Positions 20,415 to 28,310 of a stretch of 64,000 nucleotides of DNA are shown in pieces. A model generated the notes under the pieces. That model did not search any database and was not told where the DNA came from. It was given only the letters and a program-made list of their open reading frames with translations. The stretch spans positions 558,001 to 622,000 of the forward strand of contig NZ_JBIGHX010000003.1 of NCBI RefSeq assembly GCF_043555885.1, written 5' to 3'. The position numbers were made by a program, and so were the translations under genes. The DNA is from Pelomonas lactea. Lineage in GTDB: Bacteria > Pseudomonadota > Gammaproteobacteria > Burkholderiales > Burkholderiaceae_C. The stretch's first letter is position 1. Every line of letters starts with the position of its first letter.

Positions 20415-21728
20415 ATGCAGCGCATCGCCGTCATCGGATCGGGAATCGCCGGCCTCGCCGCCGCCTGGCGGCTGACCACGTCGCCCGGCGGGCCGCGCGT
20501 CACGGTGTTCGAGGCGGGCAGCCATTTCGGCGGCCATGCGCACACGGTGGACCTGTGCCTGGACGGCGTCAGCCATGGCGTGGACACCGGCTTCCTCGTC
20601 TACAACGAGCGCACCTACCCGCTGCTGACCCGGCTGTTCGCCGAGCAGGGCGTGGAGGTGGCCGACTCGGACATGTCGTTCTCCGTGCAGGCGCCGCGCG
20701 CTGGCGGCGGCGGGCTGGAGTGGAGCGGCAGCTCGCTGGCCACCGTGTTCGCGCAGAAGCGCAACCTGCTGAACCCGCGCTTCCTGCACATGCTGGCCGA
20801 GATCCTGCGCTTCAACCGGCTGACCACGGCGCTGGCGACCGGGCAGGGCGGCGCGATGGCGCAGGGCAGCGTGCGCGAGTTCCTGGACGGCCACCGCTTC
20901 GGCGCGGGCTTTCGCGACGGCTACCTGCTGCCGATGATCGGCTGCATCTGGTCCTGTCCCACGGAGCAGATGCTGGACTTCCCCATCGAGACGCTGATCC
21001 GCTTCTGCCACAACCACGGGCTGATTCAGGTCAGCGACCGGCCGCAGTGGCGCACGGTGCGCGGCGGCTCGCGCCAGTACGTGCGCCGGCTGGTGGCGCA
21101 GCTGCCCGACGCGCGGCTGGACACGCCGGTACTGGGCCTGCAGCGCGCCGGCTCGCACGTGCTGCTGCGCACCGCGGCGGGCAGCGAGGCCTTCGACGGC
21201 GTCGTGCTGGCCTGCCACAGCGACCAGGCGCTGGCGCTGCTGGGCGACGGCGCCAGCGCCGACGAGCGCGCGGTGCTGGGTGCCATCCGCTACCAGCCCA
21301 ACGTGGCCGTGCTGCACACCGACACCGGCGTGCTGCCCAGGCGCCAGGCCGCCTGGGCGGCGTGGAACTACGAGCGCGCCACCGACGCCGGCCGCGAGCA
21401 GGCGCAGGTCTGCCTGCACTACCTGATCAACCGGCTGCAGCCGCTGCCGTGGCAGCAGCCGGTCATCGTGTCGCTGAACCCGGTGCGCGACATCGACGAG
21501 CGCCACGTGCACCGCCGCATCGAGTACGCCCACCCCGTGTTCGACCTGGCCGCGCTGCAGGCCCAGCAGCGCGTGGGCGGGCTGCAGGGGCAGCAGCGCA
21601 CCTGGTTCTGCGGCGCGTGGTGCGGCTATGGCTTCCACGAGGACGGCCTGCGCGCGGGCTTCGAGGCGGCCGACGGCGTGTTGGCGCAGCTGGCGGCCGC
21701 GCCGGCGGCGGAACGGGGTGCCGCGTGA
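20415..21728 (+). CDS. FAD-dependent amine-oxidase-like oxidoreductase
   Basis: This 437-residue flavoprotein begins with the dinucleotide-binding motif VIGSGIAGLAAAWRL (~5-19) and belongs to the NAD(P)/FAD oxidoreductases that accompany cyclopropane-fatty-acid-synthase-like genes in many proteobacteria. The C-terminal FCGAWCGYGFHEDGLRAG is typical of this group. In the related Rhodobacter set, oxidoreductases of this type help desaturate methylated fatty acyl chains of membrane lipids; the same role here is inference. Start choice is firm: ATG at 20415 has AGGAGG at 20402-20407. The stop overlaps the next GTG start (GTGA). Confidence 0.85.
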   Translation: MQRIAVIGSGIAGLAAAWRLTTSPGGPRVTVFEAGSHFGGHAHTVDLCLDGVSHGVDTGFLVYNERTYPLLTRLFAEQGVEVADSDMSFSVQAPRAGGGGLEWSGSSLATVFAQKRNLLNPRFLHMLAEILRFNRLTTALATGQGGAMAQGSVREFLDGHRFGAGFRDGYLLPMIGCIWSCPTEQMLDFPIETLIRFCHNHGLIQVSDRPQWRTVRGGSRQYVRRLVAQLPDARLDTPVLGLQRAGSHVLLRTAAGSEAFDGVVLACHSDQALALLGDGASADERAVLGAIRYQPNVAVLHTDTGVLPRRQAAWAAWNYERATDAGREQAQVCLHYLINRLQPLPWQQPVIVSLNPVRDIDERHVHRRIEYAHPVFDLAALQAQQRVGGLQGQQRTWFCGAWCGYGFHEDGLRAGFEAADGVLAQLAAAPAAERGAA

Positions 21729-22477
21729 GTGCGCAGCCGCTGATCGGTTTCGGCCCGGTCTGGCACCGGCGCCTGCGCCCGGTCGCGCATGAGTTCCGCT
21801 ACGGCGGCTGCTTCCTGCTGCTGCCCATGCGCCGGCTGCGCGAGCAGGGCTGCGCCGCGCTGAACCGCAACGGCCGCGGCTGGCTGAGCTTCCAGGACCG
21901 CGACCATGGCGACGGCGGCGATGACGCGCTGGGCTGGTTCGACGAGCTGCTGGCCCGCGAAGGCATCACCGATGCCGATGGCGAGGTCTGGCTGCACACC
22001 TTCCCGCGCATGCTGGGCTATGCGTTCAAGCCGGTGAGCTTCTGGTACGCCCACCGCGCCGACGGCTCGCTGGCTGCGGCGCTGGCCGAGGTCAACAACA
22101 CCTTCGGCGAGCGGCACGTCTATCTGCTGGCCGGCCCGGACCTGGCCTTCGGCGTCGAGCAGCGGGCGGCCAAGGTCTTCCACGTGTCGCCGTTCTGCAG
22201 CACGCAGGGCCAGTACCGCTTCCGCTTCGAGCGCACGGCCGAGCGCACGCTGGTGCGCGTGGACCTGCACGACGCGCAGGGCCCGCTGCTGCAGACCAGC
22301 GTGGGCGGCGTGCTGCAGCCGCTGACGCCGGCCAGCGCCCGGCTCGCCGTGTGGCGCATGCCCTTCATGACGATGGGCGTCGTCGCCCGCATTCACTGGC
22401 AGGCGCTGCGGCTGTGGGCCCGGCGCGTGCCGTTCTTCAGCAAGCCCCAGGCCCCCGATCACCTCGTGAGTCGTTGA
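21725..22477 (+). CDS. DUF1365 family protein of the lipid operon
   Basis: This 250-residue protein belongs to DUF1365, recognisable from FGPVWHRRLRPVAHEFRYGGC near the start and PVSFWYA in the middle. It is nearly always encoded between the FAD oxidoreductase and the CFA-synthase-like methyltransferase, as here. No catalytic role is established. The start is GTG at 21725, overlapping the preceding stop by 4 bp, which implies translational coupling. The next gene starts 1 bp after its stop. Confidence 0.83.
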   Translation: MSAQPLIGFGPVWHRRLRPVAHEFRYGGCFLLLPMRRLREQGCAALNRNGRGWLSFQDRDHGDGGDDALGWFDELLAREGITDADGEVWLHTFPRMLGYAFKPVSFWYAHRADGSLAAALAEVNNTFGERHVYLLAGPDLAFGVEQRAAKVFHVSPFCSTQGQYRFRFERTAERTLVRVDLHDAQGPLLQTSVGGVLQPLTPASARLAVWRMPFMTMGVVARIHWQALRLWARRVPFFSKPQAPDHLVSR

Positions 22478-22478
22478 C

Positions 22479-23726
22479 ATGACCCAAGCCACCACTCTCG
22501 CCAATCCCCAGGCCCTGCCCGCCACCGCACCGGCCGCCGCGCACCGGCTGCTGCGCATGCTGGAGCGCCTGCCGCACGGCCGGCTGGACCTGCAGCTGCC
22601 GGACGGCCGCCAGCTGAGCCTCGGCAGCGGCGACGGCGAGCGCGCCGCGCTGCGCGTGCAGCGCTGGTCGCTGTTCGAGCGCGTGCTCAAGTCCGGCGAC
22701 ATCGGCCTGGCAGAGAGCTTCATCGACGGCGACTGGGACACGCCCGACCTCGCCGGCCTGCTGCGCCTGGCGCTGGCCAACCGTGAGCACATCGAGGGCC
22801 TGATCTACGGCCGCTGGTGGGGGCGCCTGGCCTACCGGCTGCGCCACCTGCTGCGCCGCAACTCGCGCAGCGGCAGCGCCAAGAACATCCATGCCCACTA
22901 CGACCTGGGCAACGACTTCTACCGCCTGTGGCTGGACCCCGGCATGAGCTACAGCTCGGCCTGGTTCGAGGGCCGCGACCCGCGCGACGTGGGCCTGGTC
23001 GAGGCGCAGGACGCCAAGGTGCGCCGCGCGCTGCGCGAGGCCGGCGTCAAGCCGGGCGACCGCGTGCTGGAGATCGGCTGCGGCTGGGGGGGCCTGGCCG
23101 AGATGGCGGCGCGCGAGTTCGGCGCCCGCGTGACCGGCGTGACGCTGTCCCGCGAGCAGCTGCAGTGGGGCCAGGCGCGCATGCGCAACGCCGGGCTGCA
23201 GCAGGCGGTCGAGCTGCTGTACCAGGACTACCGCGACCTGCCCAAGCAGCACGCCGACCAGCCCTTCGATGCCATCGTCTCCATCGAGATGTTCGAGGCC
23301 GTGGGCCGCGAGTACTGGCGCGGCTACTTCGAGACGCTGAACGCCTGCCTCAAGCCCGGCGGTCGTGCCTGCATCCAGAGCATCACCATCCGTGACGACC
23401 TGTTCGAGCGCTACCTGCGCTCCACCGACTTCATCCAGCAATACATCTTCCCCGGCGGCCTGCTGCCCAGCCCCAGCGCGTTCGAGGCCGAGGCGCGCCG
23501 CGCCGGCTTCGTCGTTGAGCACAAGCTGGCCTTCGGCCGCGACTACGCCGAGACGCTGCGCCGCTGGCGCGACGCCTTCCTGAAGGACATCGACGCCGTG
23601 CAGCGCCAGGGTTTCGACCTGCGCTTCCAGCGCATCTGGACCTTCTATCTCGCCTACTGCGAGGCCGCGTTCGATGCCGGCAGCACCGACGTCGTCCAGT
23701 TCACGCTGCGCAAGCCGGCGGCCTGA
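22479..23726 (+). CDS. cyclopropane-fatty-acyl-phospholipid synthase-like methyltransferase
   Basis: This 415-residue SAM-dependent methyltransferase acts on unsaturated acyl chains of membrane phospholipids. Hallmarks are the conserved HYDLGNDFYRLWLDPGMSYS (~144-163), the SAM site EIGCGWGGLAE (~199-209) and the IFPGG motif (~321-325). Length matches CFA synthases (~380-420). It may make cyclopropane fatty acids or, as for related methyltransferases in furan-fatty-acid synthesis, simply methylate the double bond for later oxidation. The surrounding oxidoreductase and DUF1365 genes favour a modified-lipid pathway over plain cyclopropanation, but sequence alone does not decide. Confidence 0.88.
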   Translation: MTQATTLANPQALPATAPAAAHRLLRMLERLPHGRLDLQLPDGRQLSLGSGDGERAALRVQRWSLFERVLKSGDIGLAESFIDGDWDTPDLAGLLRLALANREHIEGLIYGRWWGRLAYRLRHLLRRNSRSGSAKNIHAHYDLGNDFYRLWLDPGMSYSSAWFEGRDPRDVGLVEAQDAKVRRALREAGVKPGDRVLEIGCGWGGLAEMAAREFGARVTGVTLSREQLQWGQARMRNAGLQQAVELLYQDYRDLPKQHADQPFDAIVSIEMFEAVGREYWRGYFETLNACLKPGGRACIQSITIRDDLFERYLRSTDFIQQYIFPGGLLPSPSAFEAEARRAGFVVEHKLAFGRDYAETLRRWRDAFLKDIDAVQRQGFDLRFQRIWTFYLAYCEAAFDAGSTDVVQFTLRKPAA

Positions 23727-23731
23727 GCACC

Positions 23732-24295
23732 ATGACCACCCCGCGCCGCGCGGCCCTTGTCACCCTTGCCGCATTTGCCCTGCCTGCCATGACCACCACC
23801 CACGCCCAACCCAGCGCGCCTGCCGCACCCGCCGAACTCCAGCCCGTGGTGCCGCAGCCCCAGCTGCGCGGTAGCGGCGTGCTGCGCTTCTTCGGGCTGC
23901 GCGTGTACGAGGCGCGGCTGTGGGTCAAGCCCGGCTTTGAGCCGGCCGACTACGCGCGCCAGCCGCTGGGGCTGGAGCTCAGCTACGACCGCAAGCTCGA
24001 AGGCGCCGCCATCGCCGAGCGCTCGGTGGCCGAGATGCGCCGCGTCGGCAAGTTCGAGGACGCCCAGGCCGCGCGCTGGCTGGCGCTGATGAAGCAGGCC
24101 TTCCCCGACGTCGTGCCCGGCGACCGGCTGCTGGGCCTGCACGACGGCGGGGGCAGCGTGCGCTTCTTCCACAATGGCCGCCAGACCGCCGCCGTGAGCG
24201 ACGCCGAGTACGCGCGGCTGTTCTTCGGCATCTGGCTGGCGCCGCAGACCTCGGCACCCGCGCTGCGCGAGTCGCTGCTGGGGCTGGCGCGCTGA
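23732..24295 (+). CDS. exported chalcone-isomerase-like protein
   Basis: This 187-residue protein has an N-terminal signal peptide (~1-27, ending THAQ) and then the chalcone-isomerase-like domain found in bacterial proteins of unknown activity (GSGVLRFFGLRVYEARLWV, ~49-67). In eukaryotes and bacteria related folds bind fatty acids, which would suit its position in a lipid-modification operon, but no activity is established. The gene begins 5 bp after the methyltransferase stop. Confidence 0.78.
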   Translation: MTTPRRAALVTLAAFALPAMTTTHAQPSAPAAPAELQPVVPQPQLRGSGVLRFFGLRVYEARLWVKPGFEPADYARQPLGLELSYDRKLEGAAIAERSVAEMRRVGKFEDAQAARWLALMKQAFPDVVPGDRLLGLHDGGGSVRFFHNGRQTAAVSDAEYARLFFGIWLAPQTSAPALRESLLGLAR

Positions 24296-24322
24296 GGCGC
24301 GGGCAGAGCAGGGCAGAACACC

Positions 24323-25600
24323 ATGCCAGCCGTTGCGACCGCGCCCGCTGCACTGCCCGGCCTGCCCTGGCCGCGCGGCCTCGCCTATGCGGGCCTGGCC
24401 GTGCCGCTGGCCTTCGTGTCGCTGCCGCTGTACGTGAACCTGCCCTACCACTACGCCACGGCGTTCGGCATGCCGCTGGCGGCGCTGGGCGGCGTGGTGC
24501 TGGCCGTGCGCGCGCTGGACGCCGTCATCGACCCCGCACTGGGCCGTCTCGCTGACGGCCTGTTCAACCGGGGCCGGGCCTGGGCGGCGGCGGCGCTCGG
24601 TGCGCTGCTGATGGCACTGGCCTTTGCCGCGCTGTGGTGGCCACCGCAGGGCGGGCCGGCCGTCGTGCTGCCCTGGCTGGCCGGCGCGCTGCTGCTGTGC
24701 ACGCTGGCCTACAGCGGCGTCAGCATCCTGCACCAGAGCTGGGGCACGCGCTGGGGCGGCGGGCCCGAGCTGCGCGCCCGCGTGGCCGGCTGGCGCGAGG
24801 CCGGCACGCTGGCCGGCGTGCTGTTCGCGAGCGCCTTGCCGGCCCTGGCCGGCTGGGGCGTCACCAGCGCCGTGCTGGCCGGGCTGCTGCTGCTGGGCCT
24901 GCTGGGCCTGCGCCGCGTGCCGGCGCCGCAGCCGGCCGCCGAGGACGGTGCGGCCACCGCCACGCCCTGGCGCCAGCCGGCCTTCCGGCGGCTGGCCGTC
25001 GTCTTCATGCTCAACGGCATCGCGACCGCCATCCCGGCCACGCTGCTGCCCTTCTTCATCGCCGACCGTCTGCAGGCGCCCGACCTGCAGCCCGTGCTGC
25101 TGCTGGCCTACTTCGGCGCGGCCGTGCTGGGCCTGCCGCTGTGGGTCAAGGCCGGCGCGCGCTGGGGCCTGGCGCCGGCCTGGCGCGCGGGCATGGCCGC
25201 GGCGGTGGCGGCCTTTGCCGTGACGCCGCTGCTGGGTGCCGGCGACACCTGGGCCTTCGGCATCGTCTGCGCCGCCAGCGGCCTGATGCTGGGCGCCGAC
25301 CTGGCCCTGCCTGGTGCGCTGCTCACGGGCGTCATCCAGGCGGCCGGCGACGGCCAGCGCGGCGAGGGCCGCTACCTCGGCTGGTGGGCCTGCATGACCA
25401 AGCTCAACCTCGCGCTGGCCGCCGGCCTGGCGCTGCCGCTGCTGGCGCTGGCCGGCTACACGCCGGGCCAGCGCGACAGCACGGGCCTGCAGGCGCTGAC
25501 CTGGGCCTACGGCGGGCTGCCCTGCCTGCTCAAGATCGCCGCAGCCGGCTGGCTGTGGCGTGCCGAACGCCGCCACATCGACTGGAAGGAACGCGAATGA
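24323..25600 (+). CDS. MFS transporter of the lipid operon
   Basis: This 425-residue protein has about twelve hydrophobic segments and weak similarity to the glycoside-pentoside-hexuronide:cation (GPH) branch of the major facilitator superfamily, including an RALDAVIDPALGRLAD loop (~57-72). It is an inner-membrane protein. The same transporter type recurs in this operon in other proteobacteria, where its cargo is unknown; a lipid or lipid precursor is a guess. Its stop overlaps the next start by four bases (ATGA). Confidence 0.75.
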   Translation: MPAVATAPAALPGLPWPRGLAYAGLAVPLAFVSLPLYVNLPYHYATAFGMPLAALGGVVLAVRALDAVIDPALGRLADGLFNRGRAWAAAALGALLMALAFAALWWPPQGGPAVVLPWLAGALLLCTLAYSGVSILHQSWGTRWGGGPELRARVAGWREAGTLAGVLFASALPALAGWGVTSAVLAGLLLLGLLGLRRVPAPQPAAEDGAATATPWRQPAFRRLAVVFMLNGIATAIPATLLPFFIADRLQAPDLQPVLLLAYFGAAVLGLPLWVKAGARWGLAPAWRAGMAAAVAAFAVTPLLGAGDTWAFGIVCAASGLMLGADLALPGALLTGVIQAAGDGQRGEGRYLGWWACMTKLNLALAAGLALPLLALAGYTPGQRDSTGLQALTWAYGGLPCLLKIAAAGWLWRAERRHIDWKERE

Positions 25601-26136
25601 AGCGCCGTCAATTCACCCCCACGCTGCTGGCCGCGGGCGCCGCGCTGGCGCTGGCCGGCTGTGCCGGCCCGCAGGTGCAGGACTACGCCCGCGAGACGCC
25701 GCCCATCAACCTGCGCGAGTACCTCAGCGGCCCGCTGACGGCGCACGGCATGTTCACCGACCGCTCGGGCCGCGTCGTCAAGCGCTTCACCGTCACGATG
25801 ACCGGCACCTGGCAGGGCGACAGCGGCACGCTGGACGAGCACTTCACGTACAGCGACGGCAGCAAGCAGCGCCGCGTCTGGCACCTGAAGGACCTGGGCA
25901 ACGGGCGCTTCAGCGGCCGGGCCGACGATGTCGTCGGCGAGGCGCTGGGCGAGAGCTCGGGCAACGCCTTCCGCTGGACCTACACGCTGGCGCTGCCGGT
26001 GGACGGCCGCGTCTGGAACGTCACGATGGACGACTGGATGTACCGCATGGATGCGCGCACGGTGCTCAACCGCACCGCCATGAGCAAGTTCGGCGTCCAC
26101 CTGGGCGACGTGACGCTGTCCTTCACGAAGGACTGA
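25597..26136 (+). CDS. DUF3833 lipoprotein
   Basis: This 179-residue protein has a lipoprotein signal peptide with lipobox LAGC (Cys ~22) and the DUF3833 domain (GMFTDRSGRVVKRFTVTMTGTW near ~50-71; a WTYTLALPVDGRVWNV segment later). It should be an outer- or inner-membrane lipoprotein facing the periplasm. DUF3833 has no known activity, but it is a constant companion of this CFA-type operon. The start codon overlaps the transporter stop. Confidence 0.82.
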   Translation: MKRRQFTPTLLAAGAALALAGCAGPQVQDYARETPPINLREYLSGPLTAHGMFTDRSGRVVKRFTVTMTGTWQGDSGTLDEHFTYSDGSKQRRVWHLKDLGNGRFSGRADDVVGEALGESSGNAFRWTYTLALPVDGRVWNVTMDDWMYRMDARTVLNRTAMSKFGVHLGDVTLSFTKD

Positions 26137-26138
26137 CC

Positions 26139-26915
26139 GTGCCGCTCAATCCCCCGCTGACCGATTGGCAGGGCCGCTGGGCCTGGATCATCGGCGCCTC
26201 CACCGGCATCGGCCGCGCCACCGCGGCGGCGCTGCACGAGCGCGGTGCGCGCGTCATCGTGTCGGCGCGCGACGCCAACGCGCTGGGCGCTTTCGTCGGC
26301 ACCCACCCAGGCTGCCACGCGCTGCCGCTGGACGTGACCGACGCCGACGCGGTGGCGCAGGCCGTGCAGTCGGTGCACGCGCTGGCGGGGCAGGTGCCGG
26401 CGCTGGTGGTGTACTGCGCCGGCCACTACCGGCCCGTCGGAGCCAGGGACTTCGACCTCGCCGAGATGCAGCGCCACCTGGCGGTGAACTACAGCGGCGC
26501 GCTGTACCTGCTGCAGGGCCTGCTGCCGCGCATGCTGGCGGCGCGCCAGGGTCACCTCAGCCTGGTGGGCAGCGTGGCGGGCTACCGCGGCCTGCCGTTG
26601 TCGCTGGCCTACGGGCCCACGAAGGCGGCGCTGAACAACCTGGCCGAGAGCCTGTACCTGGACCTGCACCCGCAGGGGCTGGGCGTGTCCATCGTGAACC
26701 CGGGTTTCGTGGACACGCCGCTGACGGCGCAGAACGGCTTCAAGATGCCCGCGCTGATCACGCCGGAGGAAGCGGCGCGCGCGATGCTGGCCGGCTGGGC
26801 GCGCGGCCGCTTCGAGATGAACTTCCCGCGTCGCTTCACGGCCTGGATGCGGCTGCTGCGCTGCCTGCCCGACGCCTGGTACTTCGCCGCCGTGCGGCGC
26901 ACCACGGGGGCCTGA
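26139..26915 (+). CDS. short-chain dehydrogenase/reductase of the lipid operon
   Basis: This 258-residue SDR has GASTGIG (~19-25) and the catalytic YGPTK (~153-157), with a C-terminal basic, hydrophobic tail typical of SDRs that act near membranes. The start is GTG at 26139, 2 bp after the DUF3833 stop. It completes the oxidoreductase set of the operon; the substrate is presumably a lipid intermediate or fatty aldehyde, inferred only from position. Confidence 0.82.
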   Translation: MPLNPPLTDWQGRWAWIIGASTGIGRATAAALHERGARVIVSARDANALGAFVGTHPGCHALPLDVTDADAVAQAVQSVHALAGQVPALVVYCAGHYRPVGARDFDLAEMQRHLAVNYSGALYLLQGLLPRMLAARQGHLSLVGSVAGYRGLPLSLAYGPTKAALNNLAESLYLDLHPQGLGVSIVNPGFVDTPLTAQNGFKMPALITPEEAARAMLAGWARGRFEMNFPRRFTAWMRLLRCLPDAWYFAAVRRTTGA

Positions 26916-26919
26916 CCGG

Positions 26920-27366
26920 ATGGCCCCCGTCACCACCGATCCGCGCGTCGCCGCGCTGGCCACTGCCTACACGGAGTTGACGCGCGCCAGCGTGCCCGCG
27001 CTGCTGGCGCTGTACGCGCCCGCGGCGCACTTCAAGGACCCGTTCAACGAGGTCACCGGCCGCGCCGCCATCGAGCGCGTGTTCACGCACATGTTCGACA
27101 CGTTGCACGAGGCGCGCTTCGTCGTCGCGACGACCGTGTGCCAGGGCGATGACGCCTTCCTGACCTGGGAGTTCCACTGCCGCGGGCAGGCGAGCGCGCC
27201 GGCCCTGCTCATCCGCGGCGCCAGCCACCTGGTGTTCGACGAGGCCGGCCTCGTTACGCTGCACCGCGACTACTGGGACGCCGCGGAGGAGCTCTACGCC
27301 AAGCTGCCCGTGCTGGGCGTGCTGGCCCGTTGGGCGCAGCGGCGGCTGCGCGCGCCGCAGCCCTGA
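26920..27366 (+). CDS. SnoaL/NTF2-like protein
   Basis: This 148-residue protein has a single cone-shaped NTF2-like domain, with FKDPFNEVTGRAAIERVFTHMF (~32-53) typical of the SnoaL-like group. Such domains act as small isomerases, hydrolases or ligand carriers. It is the last gene of the lipid operon, 4 bp after the SDR, and ends convergently against the esterase at 27371. Catalytic residues cannot be assigned. Confidence 0.78.
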   Translation: MAPVTTDPRVAALATAYTELTRASVPALLALYAPAAHFKDPFNEVTGRAAIERVFTHMFDTLHEARFVVATTVCQGDDAFLTWEFHCRGQASAPALLIRGASHLVFDEAGLVTLHRDYWDAAEELYAKLPVLGVLARWAQRRLRAPQP

Positions 27367-27370
27367 GCGC

Positions 27371-28279
27371 TCAGCGCCGCGGCGCGAGGAAGCCGTTGAC
27401 GTCCAGCCAGCGCAGGAACACCGGGAACCAGCCGTTGGCCGTGTTGCCGGGGTAGCCCAGGCCGAAGCCGTGGCCGCCGTTCTGGTACAGGTGGAACTCC
27501 ACCGGCCGGCCGGCGTCGAACCAGGCCTTGACGACGCCGAACTGGCCCTTGAACAGGAAGTCGTCGCTCGCGATGACGTTGAACATCGGCGGCGCGTCCT
27601 TGGGCACCGTGACCGGGCCCATGCCGCCGTAGATGGGGCCGATGAAGGCCAGCTTCATGGTTTTGGAGTTCAGCGTGGCGTGCATCGTCAGCCCCGCGCC
27701 GGCCGAGAAGCCGACCATGCCCAGACGCTGCGGGTCCACGCCCCATTCCTTGGCGCGCGACAGGATGAGCGCATGGGCGGCCTCGGCGTCGGCGAGCTGG
27801 TTGGCCAGGTCGGGCAGCAGCGCGCGCGGGTTGGTGTCGCTGCTGCCGGCGGCCGAGAACATGCGGTCCATCGAGTCCTTGAAGCCCGCCACCGACTCGG
27901 GCGTGGGTTGCAGCCGGTACTTGAGCACGAAGGCGGCGATGCCCTGGTCGGCCAGCGCCTGGGCGACCTGCCAGCCCTCGTGGTTGATCGCCAGCCAGCG
28001 GAAGCCCCCGCCCGGCGCCACCAGCACAGCGGCCCCGTTGCCCTTGCCAGGCGCCGGCAGGAAGGGCGTCAGCGTGGCCGCGCTGACGTTGCGCACCATG
28101 GGCTGGCCCCACTGGTGGAACCAGCTCTCGGCGGCGGGCTGGCCGTCCACGCCGCCGGTGCCCAGCGGGATGGCGGGCGGCTGCGGCGGGGCGGGGATGG
28201 GGCGGATGGTGCCGTCCTGGGCGAAGGCGCCCGTGCAGGCGATCAGCAGGGCGAACAGCGCGGAGCGGAGAGGGCGCAT
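27371..28279 (-). CDS. secreted alpha/beta-hydrolase esterase, possible acetyl-xylan esterase
   Basis: This 302-residue exported hydrolase has a signal peptide (MRPLRSALFALLIACTGAFA, ~1-20), an oxyanion-side VLVAPGGGFRWLAINHEG (~77-94) and the nucleophile elbow GFSAG (~183-187); a late HGFG supplies the catalytic His. It follows the GH3 beta-xylosidase on the same strand after 31 bp, so removal of acetyl groups from xylo-oligosaccharides is a reasonable role. The ATG at 28279 was chosen because it yields the signal peptide; upstream in-frame codons do not look like protein. Confidence 0.78.
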   Translation of the reverse strand: MRPLRSALFALLIACTGAFAQDGTIRPIPAPPQPPAIPLGTGGVDGQPAAESWFHQWGQPMVRNVSAATLTPFLPAPGKGNGAAVLVAPGGGFRWLAINHEGWQVAQALADQGIAAFVLKYRLQPTPESVAGFKDSMDRMFSAAGSSDTNPRALLPDLANQLADAEAAHALILSRAKEWGVDPQRLGMVGFSAGAGLTMHATLNSKTMKLAFIGPIYGGMGPVTVPKDAPPMFNVIASDDFLFKGQFGVVKAWFDAGRPVEFHLYQNGGHGFGLGYPGNTANGWFPVFLRWLDVNGFLAPRR

Positions 28280-28310
28280 GGGGCAGGGCCTTTCGGAGAT
28301 GGGGCCGCGC

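Noticed and set aside
27360..27375. Palindrome CTGAGCGCTCAG at the junction of two convergent genes
   Set aside because: It is made of two opposing TGA stop codons around GCGC; no T-run and too short for a terminator.
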